Shown here one piece after another: positions 1 through 11,434 of a stretch of DNA of 64,000 bases. The notes under the pieces were generated by a model, which saw only the letters and a program-made list of their open reading frames with translations, did not search any database and had not been told where the DNA came from. The position numbers and the translations under genes were made by a program. Within the stretch, counting starts at the first letter, position 1. The number at the start of each line of letters is the position of its first letter. Source of the DNA: Glutinoglossum americanum (Eukaryota; Ascomycota; Geoglossomycetes; Geoglossales; Geoglossaceae); contig JAGHQL010000037.1 in assembly GCA_020080175.1 (NCBI GenBank), positions 97,489-161,488 of the forward strand, in the 5' to 3' direction.

Positions 1-2345
1 ATACCTTTCGTAACGTTCTCACCGCGAACGAAAACTCCTCCTAAGCAACCTTGACACTGCTATCTAGGATCTCCATTTGGCTCCATTGCCCGACGCCGAC
101 GCCGCCAGGTTTACGCTTTGAGGGAGGAAGAGGATTTCGAAATCAGCTGACGAGCGGCTTCTGTCAGGGCATATGCCTCCGGAATGAGGGCACTGAAATT
201 TTCCTCAAGCCTATGAAACGTGCTGGGAGATAGAGGCGAAGAGTATGGTCTAACGAAGCGGGTGTCGGGTTTAGGGTTCGTAGAGGTGTTTTGAGGACGA
301 CGTGATGGGCGGCAGGACTGCTGTATACTAATCCACCTTATACATAGTAAAGCCACTCCAAAAGACAGGTTCAGAGAATCGCTGAGGTCGATCACGCGTC
401 CGCCCAAACGAAGGGGTGAGGGAACATGGAAAGCGGGATGGCAAGCAGCGCCCGATCTTGGGGCATAAGCCTGTAAGCTTCACAAGCATCCTCTAGGTGA
501 TAGGTGTCAGACATTTAGAACATGAAGGGCTTGAGTTAAATAGCGGGGATATGAACTCATCGTGCTGGCAGATTTCAATGCGTCAGTGACACCTTTGCTG
601 ATTCGATCATTCTCGGGACAAGGGACAACTGGGTGACCTCCTGCTTTCAGGCGTCCCTTGGTTCCGTTGGTATGTAGAGCGAGAGCAATATTATCCGGTT
701 GTGCTCTCCACACGGTTTGTTTTTTTGCATTTTGCAACGCCCCTCCGTCTTTGGCAACCAGAATTAATTCGGACAGTTGACCGTCCCAATAGCGCTCAGC
801 AATTACAGCCCAGTATTCCCTGGCTGCCCTGATAGCTAGACCAGTTGACTCAACAGCACCCCCCGGCGAGGCTACAGCGGACTTGACCTTCAATATAAAA
901 TTCAAATTCACCTTGTTTATGGGCAGGGTTTAGCGGCACCACAACTACTTGCTGGTAGGTTGTAGCAAAGGAAATAACAACGAATTCTAGAGTCGGAAAG
1001 AACGATTGAGATGGCTAAGTGGGAGCTATTCCCAGATCAGTCAACCACTCCTGGAAAGAGGCGATGTGGAAGGAATGCAAACTGCTTGCAGGAGAGAGTG
1101 ATTGCATCTAATATAAAGGGGATTATGGCTGGTGGCTCGGTGGTCCGGTCGGTCAAATTAGAGAACGCAGCCATTACAGAGTGAAGATGGAGTTGGAGTT
1201 GGAAAATCTGAGAATTTTATACCGTGTATGTCATTTCGGGTGCAAACAGTGCAAACATATCCCAGTTTATGGTGGGTTTTATCTATGGGAAATGAACAGC
1301 ATCACCACCAACATACGTTTTAGCACATTTAAAATGAGGCCCAGAGCTCAGCAGCTATGGGACGACCTAGCCGGTGCAATAGCAATGCCAGCAGTGACAA
1401 TATAAAACTCAGATGCCGCCAACCTGACCCTTCTACCTCTCAGCGTTGCCAGCCAGGCAAAGCCACATGTCACGGCGAACTATTAGCTATGCTCAATGGG
1501 TGCATTCGACCCGCAGGATGTGTACTGCCTTTTAGAGTCTGAAATTTTGGGTGTACCAATACAAACATCTGACAATGCAGACAGACTGAGCGGGAACGGG
1601 AATCAGGCAGGCAAGGAGATGCCAGGGTCAAGCCAAATTTTCTCCACTACTGAATGGCGAGTCTCGCGGACAGCACAAGGGCTCAAGTGAAGTCCCCGAC
1701 ATACCGCCACCAAGTGCTGTGATATTTCAAGTGGCTCTATTAATCACAACGACCCTGGACAGTCTTCCCTTTATTACTTAACATGCAAGCTTATCCGCAG
1801 ACGAGTTCTGCGCCTCCAAGTCCACAATACTCCACATTAAACAGTCTGCATTGACCGAACAGAGTACCAAATAGACATCAATATGCACCATGTGCCTGTT
1901 GTTGGGTATGGTGAAATAAACTACAATTGGGTACATGAAGTTGCATGTCCGGATGAACACGGTTGCTCTGGCCGAAAAGAGGAAGCCTTGGACTTTGAAG
2001 AAAGGAAAAAAGGAACGGAACTGAACTGAACCATTCTTGAACGCCATCTTATGCACCCACCATTTGGAAGAGGCTACAGCTTAAAAAAAGGCAGACAAAG
2101 CAGGAAGACCACCATAAGGGGTCAAAGATGATCTTCTGCTGTCGAGTCGGTGTCTGAGAACTAAATTATCCTCCCCGATATCGATAAATAAAGGTGTAGA
2201 ATAACAAATTGAAGAGCATTCTGATGGCTTTTGCCTCCTAAGCTTTTCCCTCCATACCTGAGTCTATGTGACCGTCCGTTTCCCCATCCATTGCCATTGC
2301 CGGTAATGACAAATGAAATCATCGTTAATGTCGTGAGTTCGCTAA
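1..2345. other. intergenic, no supported gene
   Basis: No reading frame here resembles a known family, and none extends across plausible splice sites into a longer conserved protein. The longest open frame is 134 codons at 507-911 on the minus strand; it has no recognisable motif and could be chance. The right part (about 2,100-2,345) is probably the 3' UTR of the minus-strand membrane-protein gene that ends at 2,346. Confidence 0.5.
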
Positions 2346-5186
2346 TTAATCCAAAGATCCAATCTGCTGCTGTTTTTGCGGAGCGTCACTCCTAGCTAGA
2401 GGTGATGGCTCTCGAGGAACGGTCGCTATATGGGAAGGAGTCGCTTGTTGCTGGTATTCCTTTGAATCCATGGGCGAGGCCGTTGCTATTGCAGGGCCGG
2501 GTCCAGCTGCGACCAGAGGCGCAGTGGAGCTACGTGAGCCGATAGTTCGAGCTGTATCGGGATTGCGAGAGTCTTCCGTAGGCCATATCTGCGACGTATT
2601 CCAGCTAGTTCGATGGACGTATCCGCCGAATGGGACCGTCGTGTGCGAAATGGCGCTGGCACTACCAAGGCTGTTTGCTCTACTGCGTCGAACAACAGAA
2701 ACTCTCGAGCCTGTAGGATCTGCGAGGTCGGCAATGAAGTCCGGGTCTTCATCCGCAATCTTAGGGACACGCTTGATTGAGTTGATGCTGAAGTAAGGTT
2801 CTACAGGTTGTGTAGGTTCAGGAGGTGGTGGCGGGGGAAGGTCTGCAGTTTGCTTGTCCAGATGTTCGAAGTACTTCTCTCGCATCGGTAACCAGCTTTT
2901 CGGCCTAATCTCTTCGCGATTCCGCATAATTGAGAAGTAGGTCGAAATGGCGCCGGTTACAATGGATATGAGGAGCACCAGCGTGAGCACACCCTGGATA
3001 ACTATGATGACGATACCGATGGCAGTGGTTGTGATCCTATTGAGGTTGTACCTCACATCGAAAGCCACGGATAGTGCGAGAGTAGCGACTTTACTAAACC
3101 CCAGAAGGTAGACCATCAAGGCATTCAATCTTGAACTCTCAAATGGCTTGCAGGCTATGATCGCCATAAGTGCGACGATCTCAACCACCAACAGTCCAAA
3201 TACTTGAGCCATCGGATTGGTCCGAGCTGCAGCATAAAGACAGGCTCTAACGAACTCGTATACCAACCAAGCCGCAAAGAACCACCACCGGGTTCGGCGA
3301 AAGCGAGCGGCCAGCCATCCAAACTTGCCGATATAATCTTCATCTTCATGCACCGGAGTTCTTTGGGGATCATCGTCAATGAAATGTATCCGCCACCAGG
3401 GGATAGAAGAGGTGAAATTTCGAGAACTGTCCTTTTCACCCCTCTGACTTTCCCGGATAGTGACAAACCAAGGGATTCCCCCAACCCTCTTCCCCTCAAA
3501 ATTAAGCCGATCTGGTTCGGATTGAAAACGCCCAAACCGAAGGCGGTAATAACATGCGTAGATTGCAATGGTTACTAGACCCCCAAGGAAGGCGGTGAAG
3601 ACAATAGCAGCAATTGCCTTAGCTCCAATGGAACCCGGGAGAGTGAACTGAAATATTGCCAGGAAGACCATAGCAAAGAATCCAATCACGAGCTGCACAT
3701 TAGGTCAGTCGGAAATGAGAAAGGATCGCGACGGGCCACATACCGTCCTTAAAACGGCCAGGCCAGTGTAATTGAGCCAATGAACTCTGTAGAAGCCGAG
3801 CCTATCCTTCCTAATGATGTTCGCAATACTTAATACCTCAACCAGACCCTTAAACATAACTGTTGCCCACGCAACGGTAGCAGAAAGGATCAAAAACCAC
3901 AAAAGACCCGTCATAAAGGCGTTCGATTGGGGAACCGACTCTCTCGAAAGAGTTCCAGCAAAGCCAGAGAAGTTTCCCGGCAGCGGAAGGCCAGGAGCGA
4001 CGGGAGACCCGAACCATTGGCTCGTTTTATTCGATGAAGCAGCCCTCTTAGCGAGCGCATGCTCAGCTCTGCGTGACAGAATAATGTCCTCGAAGTCAAA
4101 CATAATATCTCTTGCAAAAATGCTTGCAGCCGATCGTTTGTAGATGGAATGAATTATTGAGGCTCCAGAAGAAATCGATGAAGAGCCCGCAGCCCCAACC
4201 ATACTTGCATTGCCCTCGTTTGCTCCTAGAAGTTGGTTGATTGAGTTCTGCATTGAATGACTGTATATGATGCCACCGCTCCAGGCGTAGTTGCTCCAAA
4301 AGGCGACCAGCACACTCGGCCAATTTAAGGATAAAGCCCCAGAGAAATAGATATGTTGGAATACTGAGAAAACAACAAATACCGAGAGGGAGTGGGCATA
4401 ATGTTTCCGTATCATGGTAATTGAGTCTCCATATATCGCTGTGGCAAAGGATGCAATAACCGCAACAACAGTAAATATCCCTAATATAGATCCCACAGCC
4501 TCTGGATGTGAAAAGCTGGCCCCATTCGTGACAACCGCCGAATAGCAAGCTATCTCTCTTCGAGTAGAGTTGGCAAATATTCGAATAATAGCTTGCCCCT
4601 CAAAGTCAGGGATGGTGACGGCAAGTGTTGGAAATCCAGAAACATCGGATGGCGCAATGGGAATAATACCACTGGCCTGGATAGGAACACTTCCTTTCAT
4701 TGGACAAAGGCTGGCGATGTTTGCATTGCATGGGTCAAAAGTGAGATCAAATCGAGGTTCGCCATCTGATGGAGATTTGGTCAGCAAAAACCAAAGCGAG
4801 TTGGAGAATCTTCTTACATGCAAAGACACCGATATGCACTACACAAGTCAGTAACAGCATCGAGGGTAGTGGCATGGAGTATACTCACTCATTAAAGACT
4901 CATTGTGGATATTGGTGGCACCCACTAGATGAAACAGTACTGTCATGTTATCACTATAATATGCCGCGTCAAACCGGGTGACATTAACGACACTATTCCC
5001 CAGACAATCACCGAAGTTCTGCGTGTACAGGGCTGGCTTCCGATCATCCTCGAGAACGATTGTGTCTCCTAGAGCGTCCGTTGTGGTGAAGCGGTCTTGT
5101 TGGTATGTGCATCGGAAAAGAGAGCATAACGAAAGAAATAAAACGCAAGCGTTTATCCAAGAGAAGTGAAATTGTATTAACGCCAT
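2346..5186 (-). CDS. TRP-like / FLC family membrane protein (ML-like domain plus TRP channel-like domain)
   Basis: Four exons: 4889-5186, 4818-4838, 3744-4765 and 2346-3692, giving 895 residues with all phases consistent. The N terminus is a hydrophobic signal sequence followed by a Cys-containing ML-like lumenal domain (GDCLG, then FDPCNAN after the splice). Many membrane segments follow in exons 3 and 4, then a long polar cytosolic tail rich in Ser, Pro and Gln. This order is that of the fungal TRP-like family: yeast Flc1-3 (FAD or haem transport, ER calcium, wall maintenance) and fission yeast Pkd2. The precise substrate cannot be told from sequence. Exon 2 is a 21-nt microexon needed to join the ML domain in frame. 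Introns are 50, 52 and 51 bp with clear CTGAC-type branch sites. Confidence 0.92.
4818..4838 (-). other. 21-nt microexon of the TRP-like/FLC gene
   Basis: The upstream exon ends at a good donor (GTGAGTAT) after one base of a codon. The only way to re-enter the frame of the conserved ML-domain residues (GEPRFDLTFDPC) is through a 21-nt exon read as HIGVFAY with its split codons. It is flanked by a TGTAG acceptor and a GTAAGAAG donor, and the following 52-bp intron has a TGCTGACC branch site. Confidence 0.85.
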
Positions 5187-7225
5187 TAGGATTATAATTA
5201 CCGAGCAGCAGCTGGCTCCTTAAGGTGAAGGTGATCGAGAAGTCGGGGAAAAAATATTGAAGAATCTGGCTGGTGGTGGGTGAGCTGGACGTCAGCGCCA
5301 GCTTCCTGTTAGCTACAGCGTTTGTGAGGCGCTCAATATATATCCAACCGCTTCTTCACTTCAGCGACCGACGATTCCGGCAACGGGAAATTTGGTATGG
5401 TGATCGTCCTTGTCCTTGTCCTCCTGCACCCAGATGAGAGCAGCCGCAGTCCAATTCTTCGCCTCTCTTGTATGAGCTCCGCTACCCACGCGCCGATCCC
5501 GAAACGAACGAAAGGGCTGGTGTCACCTGGCTATGGCGAAGATAGATTCACTCGAATGGCATTTGAACGACAAGCTGGATCTGAATGACAGGAGAGGAAG
5601 AAGCTGGCCAAACACGTCAACGAATGACTGACTGACCGGAAACTGAACGAACGATGGTGTTGTTGGAGTGACCCGGCTAAGCTAAGACTGACGAGTGACG
5701 AATGAGGTTGTGCTGGAACGGTGGATCGAGCAGGAGCGGCTCCGTATCCCAGGCGACACAAGTGGAAATCCCACCGGAATCACTGAAGGCGAATGAAAGC
5801 GGAATGCTATTAATTAAGTTTCATGTTGTGTCACCGTTATTCTCAATGCGGCCGCGCCAGCAACAATATCGCCAAGAGAAGATATGCTGTTATGTAAATC
5901 GGCTTTATTATCTCACAGGTAGGTCACAGTTTGACATATATGACTCTAAAGTCTCTCTGAACTTTCTGGTTGCAAACAATATTTCCTTTCAACTCTTCAT
6001 CCGGCTGCTTCCGCCCTACAGTTTTGAGATGTGGAAAGTACGGGAAGATAAGCCGCGAGTGCATGCGTCAACTGCAACCAGCGAATCGGCGCACATCGGC
6101 GTCGGTCGCTTGTAACCCCGGTACCTCTTGGTACTGTATGCACTCTTGAAAACACTTCTGTTCTGCACGTCGTCGTTGACGAAGAAATCTTAATTGATTA
6201 ACTTGTGGGATCAATTGAGTGTAACTTACCCCCACAGCTCTCTGCTAGGATACTGGTAAATGCTGGATCGTTGCAGCCTTGCCTGTCCACGCACAGACCA
6301 GCGCCTCCTGCTGTCTTGAACAAAAAAAGGAATGTCTCCTCGCCAATACGAGCTTCGCAAGCTCCGACATTTGGTCGCTCCCGAAAAGTCCGGAACTAAA
6401 AGGCTGGTGACGCAAGCGTGTTGCCGAAGCGCTTGAAGAGAAGTCTTGGAGGGAATAAACAAGGAGGATAAATAGGTTAGACAAGGAAATTGAGTGGCTT
6501 AGCATCGCACAATATGCATGCTACGCAGAGTGACGGAAAGACAGACGCCGGAAGTTGCTTTGAGGCCCAATGCCGCTACATTCGACGAGCACGCACTAGC
6601 GCGATTAGCCGTTGAGGAAGAGAAGCAAGATGTTTGAAACTGAGCCTATGAAGCATGTGCGTGGAACACAAATTCTAAAACATGGGAAAGTCTGGGAGTG
6701 ACCATTTACGTCGTAACTCAGTCCTATATCAGATTCTCCGTATTTTGAGCACTCCGCAAATACTACGTAGTATCCTAATGTGGGTTTTTCAATCGAGAGA
6801 TTAAGAGAGCTATAAGGTCAAGCGCCAGAGTAAATTATTTGGGGTTGGTGCAGTCGCGAGGATCTCAAATTCATTTCCCCAAAAGAATAATCTTAATTCG
6901 CTCAACTTTCTATCGTATCGAATAAAAAAATGCGCTGAGATTTATTAAATTCCCAGATTAACTCGCTGGACCTTCGGGCGAGATATACTACGGGGCGATG
7001 ACCTCATGACTTTGCTTGAGAAATGAGGGAGATTAACCCTACAATTGTCCCAGCATGAAGCATACTGCCTCCGCTTAAGACTGCGGACCTCCTCCCAGGG
7101 TGCTCAACAAGTTTTCTTGTGAAATACCTGATATAAGTGTTTGAACATTCTCGTAGTCTGTTGTTGGGAATACGGCATTATTTGAGAGTTTATACTATGT
7201 AGCATCAACTGTAGGTATTGGTGGT
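5187..7225. other. intergenic region, 2.0 kb
   Basis: Lies between the 5' end of the TRP-like gene and the 3' end of the ankyrin-BTB gene, both on the minus strand. Short open frames on both strands have no recognisable motifs. The first few hundred bases next to 5,187 are the likely promoter and 5' UTR of the TRP-like gene. About 6,700-6,980 is AT-rich. No RNA gene or element end was seen. Confidence 0.5.
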
Positions 7226-9378
7226 TTATGCGCCTAGTTCCAATCGGTCGAGCAGAGACTCGATCTTGTCCAACAACATCTGGTACGTCCTAGCATCGGT
7301 GGCGTACTCTTCTCCCGCTGCCTCCCCAGCTGGTGCTAGCATCGTACCACCAAGTTCTTGGTCTCCTGGTAGCATTTGGTCTCCAGTTCGGGGCCCCGAA
7401 GATGCTAGCCCAACCCCACCATCTCCATCCCCTTTTTCGTTGGGTGTCAGACCGCCACTCGTGTCATCCTTGGGCTTGGAAGGGGCTTCATGGTCATTCT
7501 CAGCCATCATTTGTTTAAGGCCAGGTTCTTCGAATCGTAGACGGAAGCGCTCAGAGAGGTAATGCCTGATGCTGTTCCATAACGTCAAATTAGGGGTAAG
7601 CTTCCATAAAAAGGCTTGACAACATACTCATCTAACAGTTCAATGCTATCAGTCTCCTGCCTCTGTTTGATCCTCTTAGCGCTCTCCTGTATCAGCTCCG
7701 CAAACTCGTCGTCATTTATGTAATCCTCCAATCTATCTGCAAGGTACTTCGCGCCAAACTCCTCGAGCCGATGCACTCGGGTTAACCATCCAGTGCGTAT
7801 GATATCGTAGATGTCAATCATTTTTGGCTCCGCTAACTCTTCTCTGTTAGAGGGCTGATGCCGTCGTTTCTCTGAAGGCTGTCGCCCGATCACTGGATCA
7901 TTCCCTAGGGTACTGATAATAGCGGCAGCCCTGACCTTCAACTTCTCGATCAGGAGCAAGTCGGCGGCGAACAATACATCTATAGCCAAGTCAAGAGAGA
8001 ACTCTGCCTTCTCTGCGTATAAGAAAGCCAAAACAGCCTCTAATACTTCCGGTGAGCAGTCAATTGATATTATCTGTAGGTATTCTGTACGTTGCGCCTC
8101 TCGAAAAGGCGAATTAAACATAGTCATGAAGAAGTCAGATCGTATGAGCACGGCTCGGTGGACCGGATATAGAGTGGATACTCTAGGTTTTCGGGAGCAG
8201 GACAGAGAACGGGATTCACTCATAGGACTAACCGGGAGACCATTCAACGGTCCGGCCATATTTCTTGTCGTCGGCTCTCTTGTCCCCTCCATCTTCTCAT
8301 TGGTCTCACATGGGCCTGGATCCTCGTCTGCCCGCAGGAGCACGTCCGCGAAGACGGGATTATCCCGACGCCATTGAACACCACCTACCTTGCTCGTCTC
8401 TAATACGATCTTGTGCTTCAGCACGTTGTTTTCAAACCATTCCTCTAGCTGAAGCCGCCCTTTCATCATCTCATCTGCTCTCATTTGTTGAGCTGGCCGT
8501 CTGTCCTCGCTTTCTAGGATAGTTTCCAATAGCCCACTAATTTCTAATTGCCGAGTTAGCTCGTTGATACTTGCAATAGCATCTTCCTCTGGCACCACGA
8601 GCCCAGCGGGAATGTCGCCAAGGTATAAAAACTGTATGACCGCTTCGAATATCTCAGAGGAGCACGTGTAAGGCAGCTCCCAAAATGCCAACTTGGGTGC
8701 ATGAGCAAGGACCCGTCGGAAATAGGGTGACCTTGCTGAGAGCACGAATTTGTGTAGACGGAGTGACTGCGTAGTGGCATTGACAACGATGTCTGACGTT
8801 TCCGGCTGCGATCGAGAGAGCAGAGATGCTAAGTGCGAGGCGAAAGGCTGGAGCGGATGCGTGGCCTTTGAATACTCATATTGCAACAGGAGTTTCCGTA
8901 TTCTATTATTAAGGGCGCTGTAAAGACATCTGGAGTAGTAAGGATATATGTTAGTGAAATGTCACTAGCCATGGTACATCAAGGAAGTCAGTACCTCTCT
9001 CCTTGAAATGTGTCTCGCCTACATAATGCACCAGACTCAAGCAGTAATTGAACCACTTCGTAGTGGCCACAGAGACTGGCCTTGTATCATATATCTTTAG
9101 CTATCTCTTCCGGTCGTCGGAACGCTTAGGCTGTAAGGTGATAAATTGAGCGTTACCAATACTAGTGGACTATAGTCAAACTCATCCACCGCATTGACGT
9201 TTACTCCTATAGTGATCAACTCCTGGATGCGAAGTACGTCGCCACGGCGACATGCTTCACAAAGTTCTTGGAAGTCCCTACTGGTGTCAAGGGGATTGTA
9301 GTCCCTTAATCTTCCTTCGGAAATTTCCTTCTTCTCAGCTAGTAAGCGAACTTCTAATTGGTCTTTTGAGTATAGCAT
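7226..9378 (-). CDS. ankyrin repeat and double BTB/POZ domain protein (ABTB1 / fission yeast Btb3-like)
   Basis: Four exons: 9157-9378, 8995-9080, 7628-8929 and 7226-7571, giving 651 residues with consistent phases. Residues about 35-105 form ankyrin-type helices (FQELCEACRRGDVLRIQELI, then DYSPLVLASLCGHYEVVQLLL across intron 1). A first BTB domain follows at about 147-240 (SDIVV, LHKFVLSARSPYFRRVL) and a second at about 357-440 (VHRAVLIRSDFFMTMF). The acidic C-terminal tail is disordered. This ankyrin-BTB-BTB order matches ABTB1-type proteins, which are substrate adaptors of cullin-3 ubiquitin ligases; that role is inferred from family. The start was chosen as the first ATG before the ankyrin unit. 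The gene is divergent from the ARPC4 gene, with 233 bp between the start codons. Confidence 0.88.
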
Positions 9379-9611
9379 TGCGCTTGGTTCCTCTAACTGG
9401 TGTGGTTAGGGCATGTATGAGTTGGAAGGTTGATAATGCACTATATTCTCTGCTGCGCGTCGTTATCCATCACATGACATCATTTCAGAATCGGGTTAGT
9501 CTAATGATTACCGAATATGCGGCTGCCCCTCCAGGTTCAACTCCACATCAAAAGGGTTATAATATTCTTTGAGTTCGGGTTGAAAGGAGCATTAGAGCTC
9601 CGACGGCTACC
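9379..9611. promoter_or_regulatory. shared divergent promoter, ankyrin-BTB gene / ARPC4
   Basis: Only 233 bp separate the start codons of the minus-strand ankyrin-BTB gene and the plus-strand ARPC4 gene, so both promoters and 5' UTRs must lie here or overlap. No clear TATA box was seen. A stretch at about 9,497-9,545 resembles RNA polymerase III A- and B-boxes but does not fold as a tRNA. Confidence 0.6.
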
Positions 9612-10382
9612 ATGGTGAGTTATTAATGAGTGCATATTTGGGGGGATTCTCGTTCTGACCACTTATAGTCGCAATCTCTCCGCCCCTACCTTCTTTGCGT
9701 CCGCTCCTCCCTCACTGCCGCCCTATCCCTTTCGAACTTTGCCTCGCAAACTACGGAGAGACATAATGTTCCCGAAATTGAAGCTCAAACCTCACCGGAG
9801 GTCCTATTGAAGCCTTTGACTATTGCTCGGAATGAGAACGAACGAGTGCTGATAGAACCAAGCGTGAACAGCGTGAGGGTTAGCATAAAGATCAAACAGG
9901 CGGATGAAATAGAGCACATCCTTGTGCACAAGTTTACTCGGTTTTTGACACAGAGAGCAGAGGCGTTTTTCGTATTGCGAAGAAAACCGGTCAAGGTACG
10001 TTACTATGGCCCGGTAGCTCTGGCATCAGGAAGTTGACGACGATAAGGGTTATGATATTTCATTCCTGATAACGAATTTCCACACGGAAGAGATGCTAAA
10101 ACATAAGCTTGTGGACTTTATTATTCAGTTCATGGAGGAGGTTGATAAGGAGATATCGGAGATGAAACTATTTGTATGTTATCCGTCCCTCCTCTTTAAC
10201 GTTGAAGGGTCTGGGGATCATAGGTGTGGCGTTAATCGGGTTGTTGACATTTGGGTTAAATAACAGCTGAACGCGAGGGCAAGATTTGTGGCAGAATCAT
10301 TCTTGACACCGGTAATTCTTCCGTCCTATATCGGGAATTAGTAATTTGACTTCTAACATTTTAACACCATTAGTTCGACTAG
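9612..10382 (+). CDS. ARC19: ARP2/3 complex 20 kDa subunit (ARPC4)
   Basis: Five exons: 9612-9614, 9669-9995, 10048-10173, 10267-10311 and 10374-10382, encoding 169 residues, the usual ARPC4 length. The protein is near-identical in pattern to ARPC4 throughout: [19 protein letters not shown] at the N terminus, [38 protein letters not shown] and a C terminus ending ESFLTPFD. ARPC4 is a core subunit of the seven-protein Arp2/3 complex that nucleates branched actin for endocytic patches and polarised growth. Two exons are extreme: exon 1 is only the ATG, and exon 5 only Phe-Asp-stop. Both are needed to give the conserved ends. It is a single-copy essential gene in yeasts. Confidence 0.98.
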
Positions 10383-11434
10383 CCGCAGTATGCAAGGCGT
10401 GTCTAGAAACAATTAGATATCTTTAACAAATCAATTCCGAAACCTAGGATGTTTAGGTGGTGAATTAAAAGTGTCATGTTCTTGAGTTTTATTTCAAACA
10501 TCGTTGCCTCTGGTGTTCCTGTTCCTTGGCCTCCCGACTCGATCACCCGCACCAAAAGCTGAAAGAGGAATATAACTGAAGGTATATAAAGCGTAGAGGA
10601 TTGACGCACTGCCACCCTACGCTCAAGCTGTTTGGGTTTGCATATCTCACCTCCCCTTAGCTCCTTGAACTGCGGATTACTTGATGTTTAATGAGGAATA
10701 TGGATGAATAAAATTCCAGCAAGCAGGGGGCACCAGAGAACAACTCTCCTTTATAGAATCAACCCCTGCGAACGCTTTTACTAACGAGGATGACTTCACT
10801 TCTTTCCTTGTTCATTTCGGTATTGATACTGGACGTCCTGTTTATGCGCTGAGAACCGAGAATGCTTGGTTCTCTGGAATTACTTCTGGTAGTTGGCTCA
10901 TGACCACAACGTTGGACGGGATCCGCGTTAGCTCCTTTTAGCAGTCGTCCCTGACCCTATTAAGAATAACAGCTCGGTGCTTTTTGTTGAGCTCTATCGC
11001 GAACTTCCAAAAAACAAACAGCCCTCTCTCCTTTCCGCATCGGCCCTGACTGGTGTCCTTTACTTTCTCGCCATCCTCTCTCAGTATTCCTTCTGGCTAT
11101 TCTTTGGCCTTTGTATGTCTAGGCAGCTCTTCTACGACAACAAGCTCGTTCGTTTGCTTTGTTGATATTGCTGTTGAGTTTTGGCGTTACCTATACGAAT
11201 TCACGTAAAAATTTGCTGTTGTCATCAAAGTTAAGTTCACCTTTGCATTCAATATTTTAAGTAAGATTCACCCCTCTAGAGTCCTTTTACCTTCTCTTTA
11301 TCTTTGAGATGGTTTCCTATGAAAAGGCTTTACTTTTCGGTGGAAACTCCCTACCCTCACGGCTTAACACAGACCTGCGCTTCTCCAGATCCGCGAGATT
11401 TTTCGTACTAATGACTCTTCAGTACTAAGGAAGG
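10383..11434. other. intergenic region, likely long promoter/5' leader of RING-RRM gene
   Basis: About 1.05 kb without a recognisable gene. The part from about 10,790 to 11,400 is pyrimidine-rich on the plus strand (many CTT, TCT and CTC runs), as is common in fungal promoters and 5' leaders. Short open frames here have no conserved motif. Confidence 0.45.

Noticed and set aside
507-911. 134-codon open frame on the minus strand
   Set aside because: No recognisable domain and no supporting splice partners.
9497-9545. Possible tRNA: A-box-like TAGTCTAATGA and B-box-like GGTTCAACTCC
   Set aside because: The D-stem, T-stem and acceptor stem cannot pair and the spacing leaves no room for an anticodon arm.
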